A stretch of 64,000 nucleotides of DNA from NCBI GenBank assembly GCA_005223045.1, contig NJBM01000001.1, positions 558,001 through 622,000 on the forward strand, written 5' to 3'. The notes under the pieces are model-generated. The model was given only the letters and a program-made list of their open reading frames with translations, did not search any database and was not told where the DNA came from. Below are positions 8,305 through 17,281 of this stretch, piece by piece. The first letter of the stretch is position 1. Each line of letters begins with the position of its first letter. Made by a program: the position numbers and the translations under genes. Source of the DNA: Planctomycetes bacterium B3_Pla (GTDB lineage Bacteria; Planctomycetota; Phycisphaerae; Sedimentisphaerales; Anaerobacaceae).

Positions 8305-9432
8305 ATGAGCACGTACAGAAGACAGATTTTGGGAACAGCGGCGGCTATATTACTGATGACCGGTTTGGGCTTAGCGGCGCCGGAGGAGATTAGGACGCTT
8401 GGAATTGGCGACAAAGCGCCCGATTTTGATTTGGCTGCTGTGAGCGGGCGGCGGTACAAGCTCGCCGATTTCGACAGGGCGGAGATTCTTGTGATTGTTT
8501 TTACTTGCAACCACTGCCCGACGGCCCAGGCTTACGAGGAGCGGATCAAGAAGCTGGCGGCCGATTATCGAAACAAAGGACTTATGCTGATAGCGATTTC
8601 GCCCAACGACCCCAAGGCGGTGCGTCTGGACGAATTGGGTTATTCCGACATGGGAGATTCGTTCGAGGACATGAAAATCCGTGCAAAGGACATGAGCTAC
8701 AATTTCCCGTACCTCTACGACGGGGATGAACAGAAGGTCTCCCGTTCCTACGGTCCGGCACGAACCCCGCACATATTTGTCTTCGACAAGCGGCGGAGAC
8801 TGCGGTACGAAGGCCGGATCGACGATGCGGAGAAGCCCGGGCTGGTCAAGTCCCGCGATGCGCGCAACGCGATTGAGGCATTGCTCAAAGGAGAAAAAGT
8901 CCCTGCGGAAAAGACAAGGACCATCGGCTGTTCGATCAAGTGGTCGAGCAAACGTGAATCCGCGAAACAAGCCTTTGAAAACTGGGCCCGGGAAGAGGTC
9001 GATGTGGCAACGATAGATGCCGAGAGCATAAAAGAGCTTGTCAGGAACGATTCGCCAAAACTGCGCATGATCAATGTCTGGGCGAGCTGGAGCGGTCCGA
9101 GCGTGGAGCAGTTGGCGGAATTTGTCGCCGCCGACAGGATGTACCGCCGCCGGGAATTCGAGCTGATTACCATAAGCGTCGATTCGCCGGGCCGAAGGGG
9201 CGATGTCCTGTCAATACTGAAGAAGCAGCAGGCATCGTGCGCGAATTATCTGTTTGATTCGCAGGACGTGTACCAGGCTATGACGGCGGTGGATAATAAA
9301 TTGCTTGGCGGTGTACCGTACACTATTTTAGTTCGACCGGGCGGAGAAGTTATTTACCGCCGCGTAGGGACGGTCGATCCGCTTGAGCTCAAGCAAGCCA
9401 TTGTCGGATATTTGGGACGCTATTACAAATAG
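8305..9432 (+). CDS. Exported protein with two thioredoxin-fold domains
   Basis: 375 residues with a signal peptide (hydrophobic residues about 9-23) and a good ribosome site (AAGGAGAG, 8 bases before ATG). Domain 1 (about 32-195) is AhpC/TSA-redoxin-like, with CNHCP in the CxxC position and the SYGPARTPHIFVFD cis-proline region; this arrangement is typical of redoxin proteins in planctomycetes. Domain 2 (about 235-375) has the same fold (INVWASWSGPSVEQ, GVPYTILVRPGG), but both Cys of the usual WCGPC are Ser. It is therefore probably not redox-active and may bind partners. Likely acts in the periplasm in thiol chemistry. The gene follows its neighbour by 14 bases, so the two are probably co-transcribed. 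Confidence 0.85.
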   Translation: MSTYRRQILGTAAAILLMTGLGLAAPEEIRTLGIGDKAPDFDLAAVSGRRYKLADFDRAEILVIVFTCNHCPTAQAYEERIKKLAADYRNKGLMLIAISPNDPKAVRLDELGYSDMGDSFEDMKIRAKDMSYNFPYLYDGDEQKVSRSYGPARTPHIFVFDKRRRLRYEGRIDDAEKPGLVKSRDARNAIEALLKGEKVPAEKTRTIGCSIKWSSKRESAKQAFENWAREEVDVATIDAESIKELVRNDSPKLRMINVWASWSGPSVEQLAEFVAADRMYRRREFELITISVDSPGRRGDVLSILKKQQASCANYLFDSQDVYQAMTAVDNKLLGGVPYTILVRPGGEVIYRRVGTVDPLELKQAIVGYLGRYYK

Positions 9433-9572
9433 ACAATCGTGAAACAGCACGTGACGCTCTTGTCCGGCCAAACAGCCCATAAGTCATCGAAACCGCCTCT
9501 TATTCGGGCGACTGACGAGTCGATATTTTGCCTGCGGCACAACCGGGCCACGTTCCCGTGACCTGCGATCAA

Positions 9573-12446
9573 TCAGTTGCCCGTGAATCTGGTCATGTAA
9601 ACAATCGCTTCACCAAAGAAAGATCGGCCTGTTTTGAATTTTCCGACAACTTTCAATGTGACTTCTCCGTACTGGCCCACTCCATCGACCATTTCAGCCC
9701 TGTCGAATACGGCAATAACCTTTACTCTGGTGTCTGTCCCGAAAATGGCGTGACGTTTTGCTTTGACATAGCCTGGTTTGAGTGTGGGCGATACGTCTCT
9801 TATGTCATCTTTTCCGATCCCTTCCGGCAGTACAATGACGGCCTGTATTTCATCCATGGCGCCGGAGCTTCTGATTATGTCGGGGATTATGGTCAAAGTC
9901 TCGACCTGGATCGGGCTCTCGGCTGTGATGACGTCAACGGTCGCTCCCGTCGGTGTCGGCACCGTTTCGTTGCTGTCGATCGTGACGAAATTAGTGATAG
10001 TCGTGAACGGGACTATATCCGGATTCACATGGACCTCCAACCCCAGGCAAACAGACGATCCTGCCTCTATGGACGGATACAACCATTCAAAAGTGTGCGT
10101 ATTAGGATCATACTGCCCGAATACTCCCTCATCCCGGGCGCTCACGAAGCTAACCTCCTTCGGGAGCTTATCAATAATGGACACGTTGGTGACGGGAAAA
10201 TCATTGTTGTTCTCGAAGCAGATGCCGTAGAGGAAACTGTCATTTATATCTACCCATTCAACCTCATCGCCGAATCCGCCTATTATGATCTTGTTCAGAT
10301 TGAGAGGGTTAAAGAACGTGGAAGCGTCGGCGGTTGCAGTTGCCGGCTCCGTTTCATTGCTGGTAATCGTAACCGAGTTGGAAATAAGTGTCGCCGGCGG
10401 CACATCTTTGTCCACCTCAACAACTAAATCAACACACATCGGTGAATTTGCCTTCGAGTCCGGCTCAAGGGATTCAAACGACCACGTGACAGTGTGTGTC
10501 TTGGAGTCATATTGCCCGCCGTCGGCTTTTACTAAGCTCACCTGCTCCGGAAGGGTGTCAACAACGGACACATTGGTTATGGTAAGATCGTTGCTATTAT
10601 TATCGAAGCAAATAACATATTCGATAGTATCGGTCGCGTCCACCAACTTGAGCTTGCCGTCGGCCGCGCCAACAATACTCTTGCTGATATTGAGAGGATT
10701 GAAAGCTGTCACAGCATCAACGCTTGCCGTTGAAGGCGGTGCTTCATTACTGTCGATAATCACCGAGTTGGTAATGACCGTGCCCGGCAACAAATTCGGA
10801 TCCACGTGGACCACCAACCCTATGCAAGCAGACGATCCCGGCTTCATGCTTGGATGCCGCCAGCTATAAGTATGTGTCTTGACATCATAGTCGCCGGAGC
10901 CGTTCCCGTCATCGGCCGATATGAAGCTCACTTCGGGCGGGAGCGTATCGACAAGGAATATATCCGTTACGGTGAAATCATTATCAAGATTATCGAAGCA
11001 AATGTTATAGGTGACAATCTCGTTTGGATCCACCTTCGCGGTCTCGCCGTCGGTGGCGCCAACAATACTCTTGGTCAGGTTAAGGGTATTGCTCATCGCC
11101 AGTACATCAAGTCTCGTTGTTGTCGGCGCTGTTTCATTGCTGTTAATAGTCACCGAATTACTGACGATCGTATCGGTATCCGTGCTCCTTTTTACCCGTA
11201 CCGTTAACTCCAGGAGCGTAGAAGATCCCGGCGGCAGATCGGCATATGACCATGTGTAAGTGTGCGTCTTATCATCGTACTCACCGCCTACCCCATCATC
11301 ATCCGCCGTTACGAAGATCACCTCGCTCGGAAGCACATCAACGATAGTCACGTCCGTTACGGTGAAGTCGTTGTTCTTGTTCTCGAAGCTGATACCGTAG
11401 GTAATCTCGCGGCCTGCACCCACGGATGGCATTTCGCCGGGACCGGCATCATCCATGGCGCCTCTACGAAGGGTTTTGTTGAGATTAAGGGGATTGAAGC
11501 CGATATCTTTGCCTGGAATGGCCAGTCCTGCGGGATTTCCGCCGATATGGATTCTGCTGATTTCGTTCAATTCCGTGTCGTAAACCACAAGGTCGTCGCC
11601 GCCAGGCTCGTTGTTTTTGCCGGTACACATATATATCAGGCCCGTGTCCGGATCGACGCCAAGACCCATCACGCCGCCGTCCTGCTCCACCTGGACTTCC
11701 ACCTCGGTGTCGGTGGCCAGGTGATACTGGGTAAGGTAGTTGTTCCCTCCATATCCTCCGCCGGTGTACATAAAGCCGTTCATAACATCCACGGCAACAC
11801 TGATTGCAAGGCGGCTAAGTTCGACGGTATCGATCAACTCCCAATTCGACGTGTCATAGACATTAACAGTGTTGCTGGCGTTAGCCACGTAGAGGAAGCC
11901 GTCGATTTCGTTCAGCGCAATCCCAAATGCCCTGGCTCCTCTCAGAGTGAACGGCGAACCCTCCACGTGAGTTAGCGCAGTTGCCTTTGGCTCCCAGTTA
12001 TATGCATATAACCTGTCGGTGCCGCGGTCAACACAGTACAGCAATCCCTTGCGGTGGTCGAAGACGACGCCGGCTAAGTCCTGGGCATCCGGGGCCCTTA
12101 CCCTGCCTGCATCGGTCATTGTTGTTCCATCCACCAGTTGAATGTTACCCGAAGCCTCATAGGTAATGAACAGGTATCCGGAATCCGAGTCGATTGCCAT
12201 GCCCACGGCTCCAAGCGCGCGATGGGGTATATCATGCTGAGCCTGAAATACCAGCGTACCGTCGATGCCAACGTCGTAAGCATGCACCGGTTGTGTCGAA
12301 TCGGTACTGCTGCCTTTGATATCGGCAATTACGTACAGCGATTTTGCCGTTGCGGTCTTAGTGACAGCCGTCATTAACATCGCTGCCGCCAGGAGCATCA
12401 GAGGAATATCAGCTCCTAAAGCATTCTTTCTATTCTTGTCTTTCAT
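9573..12446 (-). CDS. Large secreted DUF11 repeat protein with N-terminal beta-propeller
   Basis: About 957 residues from the ATG at 12446, which directly precedes a signal peptide; an ATG nine codons earlier (12473) is possible. Residues about 40-330 form a YVTN/lactonase-like beta-propeller (LYVIADIKG, LLYCVDRGTDRLYAY, GLIYMCTGKNN). Then come four tandem DUF11 domains of about 130 residues, each beginning NPLNLNK or similar and containing a TDVxxVDxLPxEVxFV strand and an NSVTIxSNE end. The C-terminal 100 residues are a different beta-rich domain. Such proteins are exported surface or matrix proteins. No enzyme activity is implied. It is monocistronic and convergent with the thioredoxin-fold gene. 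Confidence 0.8.
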   Translation of the reverse strand: MKDKNRKNALGADIPLMLLAAAMLMTAVTKTATAKSLYVIADIKGSSTDSTQPVHAYDVGIDGTLVFQAQHDIPHRALGAVGMAIDSDSGYLFITYEASGNIQLVDGTTMTDAGRVRAPDAQDLAGVVFDHRKGLLYCVDRGTDRLYAYNWEPKATALTHVEGSPFTLRGARAFGIALNEIDGFLYVANASNTVNVYDTSNWELIDTVELSRLAISVAVDVMNGFMYTGGGYGGNNYLTQYHLATDTEVEVQVEQDGGVMGLGVDPDTGLIYMCTGKNNEPGGDDLVVYDTELNEISRIHIGGNPAGLAIPGKDIGFNPLNLNKTLRRGAMDDAGPGEMPSVGAGREITYGISFENKNNDFTVTDVTIVDVLPSEVIFVTADDDGVGGEYDDKTHTYTWSYADLPPGSSTLLELTVRVKRSTDTDTIVSNSVTINSNETAPTTTRLDVLAMSNTLNLTKSIVGATDGETAKVDPNEIVTYNICFDNLDNDFTVTDIFLVDTLPPEVSFISADDGNGSGDYDVKTHTYSWRHPSMKPGSSACIGLVVHVDPNLLPGTVITNSVIIDSNEAPPSTASVDAVTAFNPLNISKSIVGAADGKLKLVDATDTIEYVICFDNNSNDLTITNVSVVDTLPEQVSLVKADGGQYDSKTHTVTWSFESLEPDSKANSPMCVDLVVEVDKDVPPATLISNSVTITSNETEPATATADASTFFNPLNLNKIIIGGFGDEVEWVDINDSFLYGICFENNNDFPVTNVSIIDKLPKEVSFVSARDEGVFGQYDPNTHTFEWLYPSIEAGSSVCLGLEVHVNPDIVPFTTITNFVTIDSNETVPTPTGATVDVITAESPIQVETLTIIPDIIRSSGAMDEIQAVIVLPEGIGKDDIRDVSPTLKPGYVKAKRHAIFGTDTRVKVIAVFDRAEMVDGVGQYGEVTLKVVGKFKTGRSFFGEAIVYMTRFTGN

Positions 12447-13160
12447 GATCGAATTCTCGCAAAAACTGTTCATGTCGTGCTTTCATTCTCTCTTAACGGC
12501 ACATTGTGATTCTTCGCCCCGTGTCCCTACCATGTCACGGATACGGGACGCTCAAATTCTTAGTGGTGGAAAACTTGCGAGAGAAGAAACAAGGCTCGTT
12601 TTCACCACACCTCCAGATGCTACGAACTTAAGTATACATTATTCACACACATTTGTCAAGAATAAATGCCGCGGACGTTCCTGCTGCTGCGCTTCGGGGT
12701 GGAATTATCGGGCCTATCCCGGCACAGCTCAGTAGTCGTCAATGTTCTGACTGCAAACGGTCGGGGCCGATATGGTGTTATTTAGGGATATGTGTCGCAA
12801 TTCTGCGGCCTGCCGGCGGCGGCACTTTTTGGTTCTCGGTCTTCACCTGCCCGATAAACAGGCCGAAAATCCAGTATTTTGCCGCAAGAACGCCCAAAAT
12901 ACGGCAAGAATGGGGTTTTCCGGCTGCTGTCAGCAGGGAAACATGCTTGAAATATCCCGTTAGGAGGTCACGTGTCAAGCACATTTTGCAGTATTGTTTG
13001 GGATTGTGAGTATTAGCAGCACTGCCGGGTCTTTTTAAACTGCGAATCTCAAAAAAAGAGAAAACTTTTAGTTAATGCGGGTCGATATGTGATAGAATAA
13101 GACCAAGAAGCCGGAAGATGTCACAGTAGGATTTATATTGAATTGAAAGGAGTGTGACTT
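12447..13160. other. 714-bp divergent intergenic region
   Basis: Separates two divergently transcribed envelope genes. The short frames here (for example 12653-13009) lack motifs and ribosome sites and are judged spurious. A TAGAAT hexamer at 13093-13098 is a candidate -10 box for the barrel gene downstream. No RNA gene was recognised. Confidence 0.5.
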
Positions 13161-14024
13161 ATGAAAAAAAGAATCGCAACGTTAGCTGTTGCCCTTGTGG
13201 TGGTTGGCGCCTGTAGCTCCGTCGTGCTCGCTTTGCCCCCAATGGGTCCGCCAAAGGCCATGGTGGGACAGGACCAGTGGACCGTCGGACTTGGCATTTC
13301 TCACAGTGAAATGGACCTTGAAGCTCACGGTATAGGCCGAGAGGATATAGGTCTGGGCTTTAGCCCTGCCTCTCTCGACAGGCACGATGTCGAGAACCTG
13401 ACAACGAACATGGTTCTGGGCAGCCTTGGCTTCGGCGTCTCAAATAGTTGGGATGTTTTTGTGGCAGTAGGTGCGGCTGATGGAAAGGACGACATAACCG
13501 AGGATCCTGCACGGGCGAGTATCGTCCCTAATCGGTACACCGGATTTGACAGCAGCTTTGACATCTGCTACGGTATCGGATCGAGGGTGTCCTTCTGGGA
13601 GGACGCTGATATCACCTGGGGCGGACTGTTTCAGATTATCTGGCAAAATCCTGACGGCAGCATTGACATGACGGCAGACGACCCTGGAAACCCACCGGCC
13701 GTTCTTGCCGGCGACGCCGAGCTGGATTTCTGGGAACTCCAGATCGCTGTCGGCCCGACCTGGGAAGGAGACAACTTCCGTGTCTATGGCGGCCCATTCC
13801 TGCACATCGTGGAAGGGGACATCGATCTTGACACCGCCGGTGAAGATTCATTCGGTATACCCTGGCAGGTAGAATCCTCGGGAGAAATCAGAGAGGCATC
13901 GCGATTTGGCGCCTATGCGGGCGCACAGTGGCTCGTAGCCGAGAATACAACCGCCAACGTGGAGATTCAGTTTACCGCCGATGCATGGGCCATTGGCCTC
14001 GGTGCAATCTGGAAATTCCAATAA
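13161..14024 (+). CDS. Predicted outer-membrane beta-barrel protein
   Basis: 287 residues, with a classic signal peptide (MKKR followed by a hydrophobic stretch ending near LALPP) and a strong AAGGAG ribosome site 9 bases before the ATG. The mature part is a series of alternating amphipathic strands (QWTVGLGISHSEMDL, WDVFVAVGAADG, FRVYGGPFLHIVEGD, TANVEIQFTADAWAIGLGA) and ends WKFQ, close to the aromatic C-terminus of barrel proteins. No specific family is recognised; a role as a small porin or structural barrel is inferred. A hairpin terminator follows at 14096. The upstream 700 bases contain its promoter. Confidence 0.7.
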   Translation: MKKRIATLAVALVVVGACSSVVLALPPMGPPKAMVGQDQWTVGLGISHSEMDLEAHGIGREDIGLGFSPASLDRHDVENLTTNMVLGSLGFGVSNSWDVFVAVGAADGKDDITEDPARASIVPNRYTGFDSSFDICYGIGSRVSFWEDADITWGGLFQIIWQNPDGSIDMTADDPGNPPAVLAGDAELDFWELQIAVGPTWEGDNFRVYGGPFLHIVEGDIDLDTAGEDSFGIPWQVESSGEIREASRFGAYAGAQWLVAENTTANVEIQFTADAWAIGLGAIWKFQ

Positions 14025-14362
14025 CACAGGCGGCAGGAATTATAAACAGCGATCAGGCGCTGCTCGGCTCGGGCAGTTTGCCTGAACTCACGGATCAGGG
14101 CTTGGCCAAACCTCTCGGCTAAGCCCTGTTTCATTTCACGTTATCGTACAGAGGCGATAACGAGACCTCCCCGTCCACATCTTTGGCCGCCGATGCCTCG
14201 ATGGTCTGATTTCATTAGCACAATAGCAGCGACATGTCCGCAGAAGCCGGAAAATAGGAATTGCAATTTTGCCCGCTTGCTCTTAGATTAGCCGCGTAAG
14301 TTGGCCTTTGCTCCTACGGAGCGATAAAATTGGCGATATCAGTGGTATCTGAGGAACAGGTT
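14025..14362. other. 338-bp gap with a terminator
   Basis: Contains the hairpin at 14096-14136 and otherwise nothing recognised. GAGGAA at 14351-14356 is the likely ribosome site of the broken HD-domain gene. Confidence 0.5.
14096..14136 (+). terminator. Rho-independent terminator after the barrel gene
   Basis: Twelve-bp arms (CAGGGCTTGGCC at 14096-14107 and GGCTAAGCCCTG at 14117-14128, one mismatch), a 9-base loop, then TTTCATTT. Confidence 0.65.
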
Positions 14363-14953
14363 ATGGCAGAGGCCCAGCCGAGCCGCGAAGAGGCTCTCTT
14401 GCTGCTGAAGAAATACAATAAGAATGAAGGATTGATAAAGCACGCGCTGGCGGTTGAAGCGGTGATGCGGTATTGCGCCCGCAAACGCGGTATGAATGAG
14501 GAAGAATAGGGCATTATCGGGCTAATACACGATCTGGATTATGAGCAGTTCCCCGAGCGACACTGCCGAAAGACAGAGGAGATTTTGACCTCTGAGAACT
14601 GGCCGGCTGAGTACGTCCGGGCTGCGATCTCGCACGGCTGGGGCATCTGCACTGATGTCGAGCCTGAAAGTGAATTGGAAAAGGTCCTCTACGCCATTGA
14701 CGAACTGACCGGGCTTGTAGCCGCCACGGCACTGGTGCGGCCGAGCAAGAGCGTGATGGATATGAAAGCAAAATCGGTCAGGAAGAAATGGAAAGACAAA
14801 TGCTTTGCGGCCGGTGTCAACAGAGACGTCATCGCAAAAGGCGCCGAGATGCTTGGCATGGAATTAGGCGAGCTTATTAGCGATGTGATCATGGGGATGC
14901 GTGATGTAGCCGACCAAATCGGATTAAAAGGCGATTCTGATGCGCAAGGATAG
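14363..14953 (+). pseudogene. HD-domain hydrolase interrupted by one in-frame TAG
   Basis: From the ATG at 14363 (ribosome site GAGGAA 6 bases upstream) the frame reads 48 codons, meets TAG at 14507-14509, and continues in the same frame to 14953 with the rest of the protein. The join reads RGMNEEE-stop-GIIGLIHDLDYEQ. In relatives of this HD family that position is usually Trp before GIIGLLHDLD, so TGG to TAG is the simplest change. The first metal-binding His (KHALAVEAV) and the HD pair (IHDLD) fall on opposite sides of the stop. Total length would be 196 residues, the family norm. It could be a recent pseudogene, a sequencing or assembly error, or a read-through site. TAG acts as a normal stop in neighbouring genes. 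It lies just upstream of the PpiC-type gene, probably in the same transcript. Confidence 0.75.
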
Positions 14954-14990
14954 GTCTTTTGGTTTTGAGCGGCGAGTTCGAGATTGGGAT

Positions 14991-16139
14991 ATGAACAGGT
15001 GTGTTTTCTCATCGGTGTTGATAGCTTTGTTGATAGCCGGCTGCCAGGGCGACGGCAAGCCGGCTATGACCGACGCCGAATTAGAGCGTATCGCTTTGAC
15101 TCAGAAGGTAGAATTGGTGGAGGCCGGAGGCGGGCTCGTGCTTGTTGTCGGCGGCGAGACTATAACCAGCGATCAGATAATCGAATCGCCGACCGAGCTG
15201 AACGGCAAGCTTATCACACCCGTAGAACTTTTCAAGCCGCTTGCCCGCATGAGCGATCTCGAGCAGTTCAAGACGCGGGCCAGAAGACATGTCGAAAAGA
15301 TTGTTGCCGACAGGATCTCTGGGATTCTCCTTCACCAGCACGCCAGGAATCACGCCGGAAAGAATATTGACGAAGCCCTCGACAGAGCCGCAGAAAATGA
15401 GTTAAGGAAATTTGTCCTCAGCTTCGGAGGCAACCAGGCTAAGGCTGATGAAGAACTCAAGAAGGGGGGGATGGATCGCGAGAGCTTCAAGGAAAAGCAG
15501 AAAAGATCGATGCTCATACAGTTGTATATTTCATCGAAGATGTCCTATGACAGGCCGATCACCTACCGTGAGCTTATAGATTGTTACAATGAAATCAAGG
15601 ACGAGAAATTCGCCAGGTCTGCGAAGATAACGTTTCGGCTTATTGACATTCAGCCCGCCAGACTGCAAGTAGCGGACCCGAACCAGGACCGCCGGCAGCT
15701 CGCCAAAGGTCTGGCTGATGATCTGCTTGCGCGACTGAAATCGGGCGACGATTTCGGAGAATTGGCTAAGCAATATTCGCACGGGCCCTTCAAAGATAAA
15801 GGCGGACTGTGGCCGTCGGTGCAGCCACAGTCTTTGGCTGCGCCTTATGATATGATCGCGGGCCAGGCGTTGAGGACAGAGCCCGGACAGGTAGCCGAGC
15901 CGATTACAAGCAAAGAGCATGTTTTCATAATGAAGCTGGAGGAAAAACAAACCGTCGGTTATCAGCCGTTTGATCAGGTGCAGGAGGATGTGAAAGAAGA
16001 AATTATGTCCAAACGTCGCGATGAGGTCTTCAAGAAGCTCAATGAAAGGCTCATGGAAGAGACGAAACTTGGCAGAGCGGACGAGTTCGTGGATTTTTGC
16101 CTTGAAAAAATCTATCGAATGAGCCGCCGGCAGCAATAA
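14991..16139 (+). CDS. PpiC/SurA-type peptidyl-prolyl isomerase lipoprotein
   Basis: About 382 residues from the ATG at 14991, chosen because it begins a signal peptide with a lipobox (LLIAGC). The frame is open from 14940, but that extension is charged and atypical. An N-terminal SurA-like helical region (about 100-200; RRHVEKIVADRISGILLHQH) is followed by a parvulin rotamase domain (about 200-330; AKITFRLI, DDFGELAKQYSHGPFKDKGG, EPGQVAEPI, VFIMKLEEKQ) and a helical tail. It should fold or chaperone outer-membrane proteins in the periplasm. Upstream is the broken HD gene; acpS follows after 64 bases. A second PpiC-type protein is at 48487. Confidence 0.85.
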   Translation: MNRCVFSSVLIALLIAGCQGDGKPAMTDAELERIALTQKVELVEAGGGLVLVVGGETITSDQIIESPTELNGKLITPVELFKPLARMSDLEQFKTRARRHVEKIVADRISGILLHQHARNHAGKNIDEALDRAAENELRKFVLSFGGNQAKADEELKKGGMDRESFKEKQKRSMLIQLYISSKMSYDRPITYRELIDCYNEIKDEKFARSAKITFRLIDIQPARLQVADPNQDRRQLAKGLADDLLARLKSGDDFGELAKQYSHGPFKDKGGLWPSVQPQSLAAPYDMIAGQALRTEPGQVAEPITSKEHVFIMKLEEKQTVGYQPFDQVQEDVKEEIMSKRRDEVFKKLNERLMEETKLGRADEFVDFCLEKIYRMSRRQQ

Positions 16140-16203
16140 TGTGCCGAAGGTAGGGCAAAACCGTGCCGAACAGTAATAACCAGGTATCGATAGGGACCGC
16201 CAG

Positions 16204-16587
16204 ATGGGAATCGTTGCACACGGCATAGACCTTGTGGATTGTCCGCGAATAGAGCAGATGGTACAGCGGCACGGCGAGCGTTTTGTCACAAGGGTATTTA
16301 CCGCCGCCGAGCAGGCCTATGCCGCGAAGAATAAGAATGAAATAGAGAAATTAGCCGGTCGTTTCGCCGCGAAAGAAGCTGTTCTTAAATTGATGGGGAC
16401 AGGCTGGCGCGGCAAAATCGCATGGACGGACATAGAGATAATAAACAATGCCGCAGGTCAGCCACAGGTCACTCTCGACGGGGAGGTCAAGAGAATTTCC
16501 GACGAGCTTGGGATCGACCATATAAGCGTCAGCATTACCCATACGGCAAATTTCGCCATCGCATCCGCAGTCGCGCTGACAAAATAA
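16204..16587 (+). CDS. acpS: Holo-[acyl-carrier-protein] synthase AcpS
   Basis: 127 residues, standard AcpS length. It transfers the 4'-phosphopantetheine of CoA to Ser of acyl carrier protein. Conserved motifs are present: GIDLVDCPRIE at the N-terminus with the Mg-binding Asp, FTAAEQAYA, and GRFAAKEAVLKLMGTGW with the second metal ligand (Glu) and the CoA-binding Lys; the C-terminus has the HISVSITHTANFAIASAVA strand. Cytoplasmic, essential for fatty acid synthesis. Convergent with hicA, with only 9 bases between the ends. Confidence 0.95.
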   Translation: MGIVAHGIDLVDCPRIEQMVQRHGERFVTRVFTAAEQAYAAKNKNEIEKLAGRFAAKEAVLKLMGTGWRGKIAWTDIEIINNAAGQPQVTLDGEVKRISDELGIDHISVSITHTANFAIASAVALTK

Positions 16588-16596
16588 TCCACAGCA

Positions 16597-16824
16597 TTAG
16601 AGTAGCTTTAGAAACTCTCCAATGGACAGTTCAGCATCACGCAGTAATTTCCGTACAAGACCTTTGCCCAACGTCTTGTGACGAGGTATGGTTAAGGGCT
16701 TTTTTGCACTATCAGTCTTGTGGCGCATTCGTACGTGGCTACCCCGTTGACGAATGACCTGATACCCTATCTTTTCAAAGCATTTTATGGCTCGACTGCC
16801 GGAAATGACAGGTAATTTAGGCAT
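16597..16824 (-). CDS. hicA: HicA-family mRNA interferase toxin
   Basis: 75 residues with the HicA/YcfA double-stranded-RNA-binding-like fold. It starts MPKLPVISGSRAIKCFEKIGY and carries the catalytic His in RQRGSHVRMRH, then PRHKTLGKGLVRKLLRDAEL, all family hallmarks. HicA toxins cleave mRNA and tmRNA until neutralised by HicB. The start overlaps the end of the antitoxin gene by 8 bases, so the pair is translationally coupled; here the antitoxin gene comes first. Complete and apparently functional. Confidence 0.92.
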   Translation of the reverse strand: MPKLPVISGSRAIKCFEKIGYQVIRQRGSHVRMRHKTDSAKKPLTIPRHKTLGKGLVRKLLRDAELSIGEFLKLL

Positions 16825-17047
16825 AAGATAGTGTGTAGAAACTTAATTCCTGGGGATGGAAATTTTCGAGGGCTTCCTTGTTCTCTTTTTCTTCGAGACA
16901 TAAGTCAATTACCTCTCGAATGTTCTTCAGGGCTTCATCTATGGTCTTTCCCTGGCTGTAGCATCCCGAGAACACAGGGCATTCAACTACATAGAACCCA
17001 TCTTCGTCTTTTTCTATTAATATAGGCAACTGATGGTTTTTTTTCAT
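16817..17047 (-). CDS. hicB: HicB-family antitoxin
   Basis: 76 residues. The partly degraded RNase-H-like fold of HicB is recognisable in LPILIEKDEDGFYVVECPVF, GCYSQGKTIDEAL and NIREVIDLCLEE. There is no C-terminal DNA-binding domain of the ribbon-helix-helix or helix-turn-helix type, so this is the short form, and autoregulation may need another factor. Ribosome site GAGGTGAT 6 bases before the ATG. A candidate promoter is at 17069-17097. Confidence 0.9.
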   Translation of the reverse strand: MKKNHQLPILIEKDEDGFYVVECPVFSGCYSQGKTIDEALKNIREVIDLCLEEKENKEALENFHPQELSFYTLSYA

Positions 17048-17068
17048 TTTCCGATCACCTCAACCATG

Positions 17069-17097
17069 AGAATACCATATAACGTTTCAGAAATCAA
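17069..17097 (-). promoter_or_regulatory. Candidate promoter of hicBA
   Basis: On the minus strand: TTGATT (17092-17097), 17-bp spacer, TATTCT (17069-17074), placing the start site about 14 bases before hicB. Confidence 0.4.
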
Positions 17098-17120
17098 GCA
17101 ATCTCTTCATAGTGTTAGAG

Positions 17121-17177
17121 AAATGACATCACTGGTCAAGACTTGATTAAAAGGTGTAAAAAACTATACTGATTGAA
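17121..17177 (+). repeat. Direct repeat copy 1: duplicated mnmG promoter region
   Basis: 57 bp, 45 identical positions with 17910-17966. It retains TTGATT (17143-17148), a 16-bp spacer and TATACT (17165-17170), but no plus-strand gene follows. It bounds the ParE-type toxin-antitoxin module on its left. Confidence 0.75.
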
Positions 17178-17281
17178 TCTTCCGACGAAAAAGGGTAATC
17201 TACCTTTTCTCTTTTCTGTTCTTGCCCTGCCCTTCTCGTCCGGTGCTCAAGGACCGTCCGGCGGATTGAGTTGTAAGACCA

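Noticed and set aside
11262-11975. Plus-strand frame of 237 codons opposite the DUF11 gene
   Set aside because: Shadow frame; the opposite strand encodes clear propeller and DUF11 repeats.
12653-13009. 118-codon frame in the 700-bp intergenic region
   Set aside because: Unusual residue composition, no start signal and no homologous pattern recognised.
14507-14509. TAG as pyrrolysine or a reassigned codon
   Set aside because: TAG ends several intact genes here (for example 2073, 20918, 36001), so it works as a normal stop; a mutation or error is simpler.
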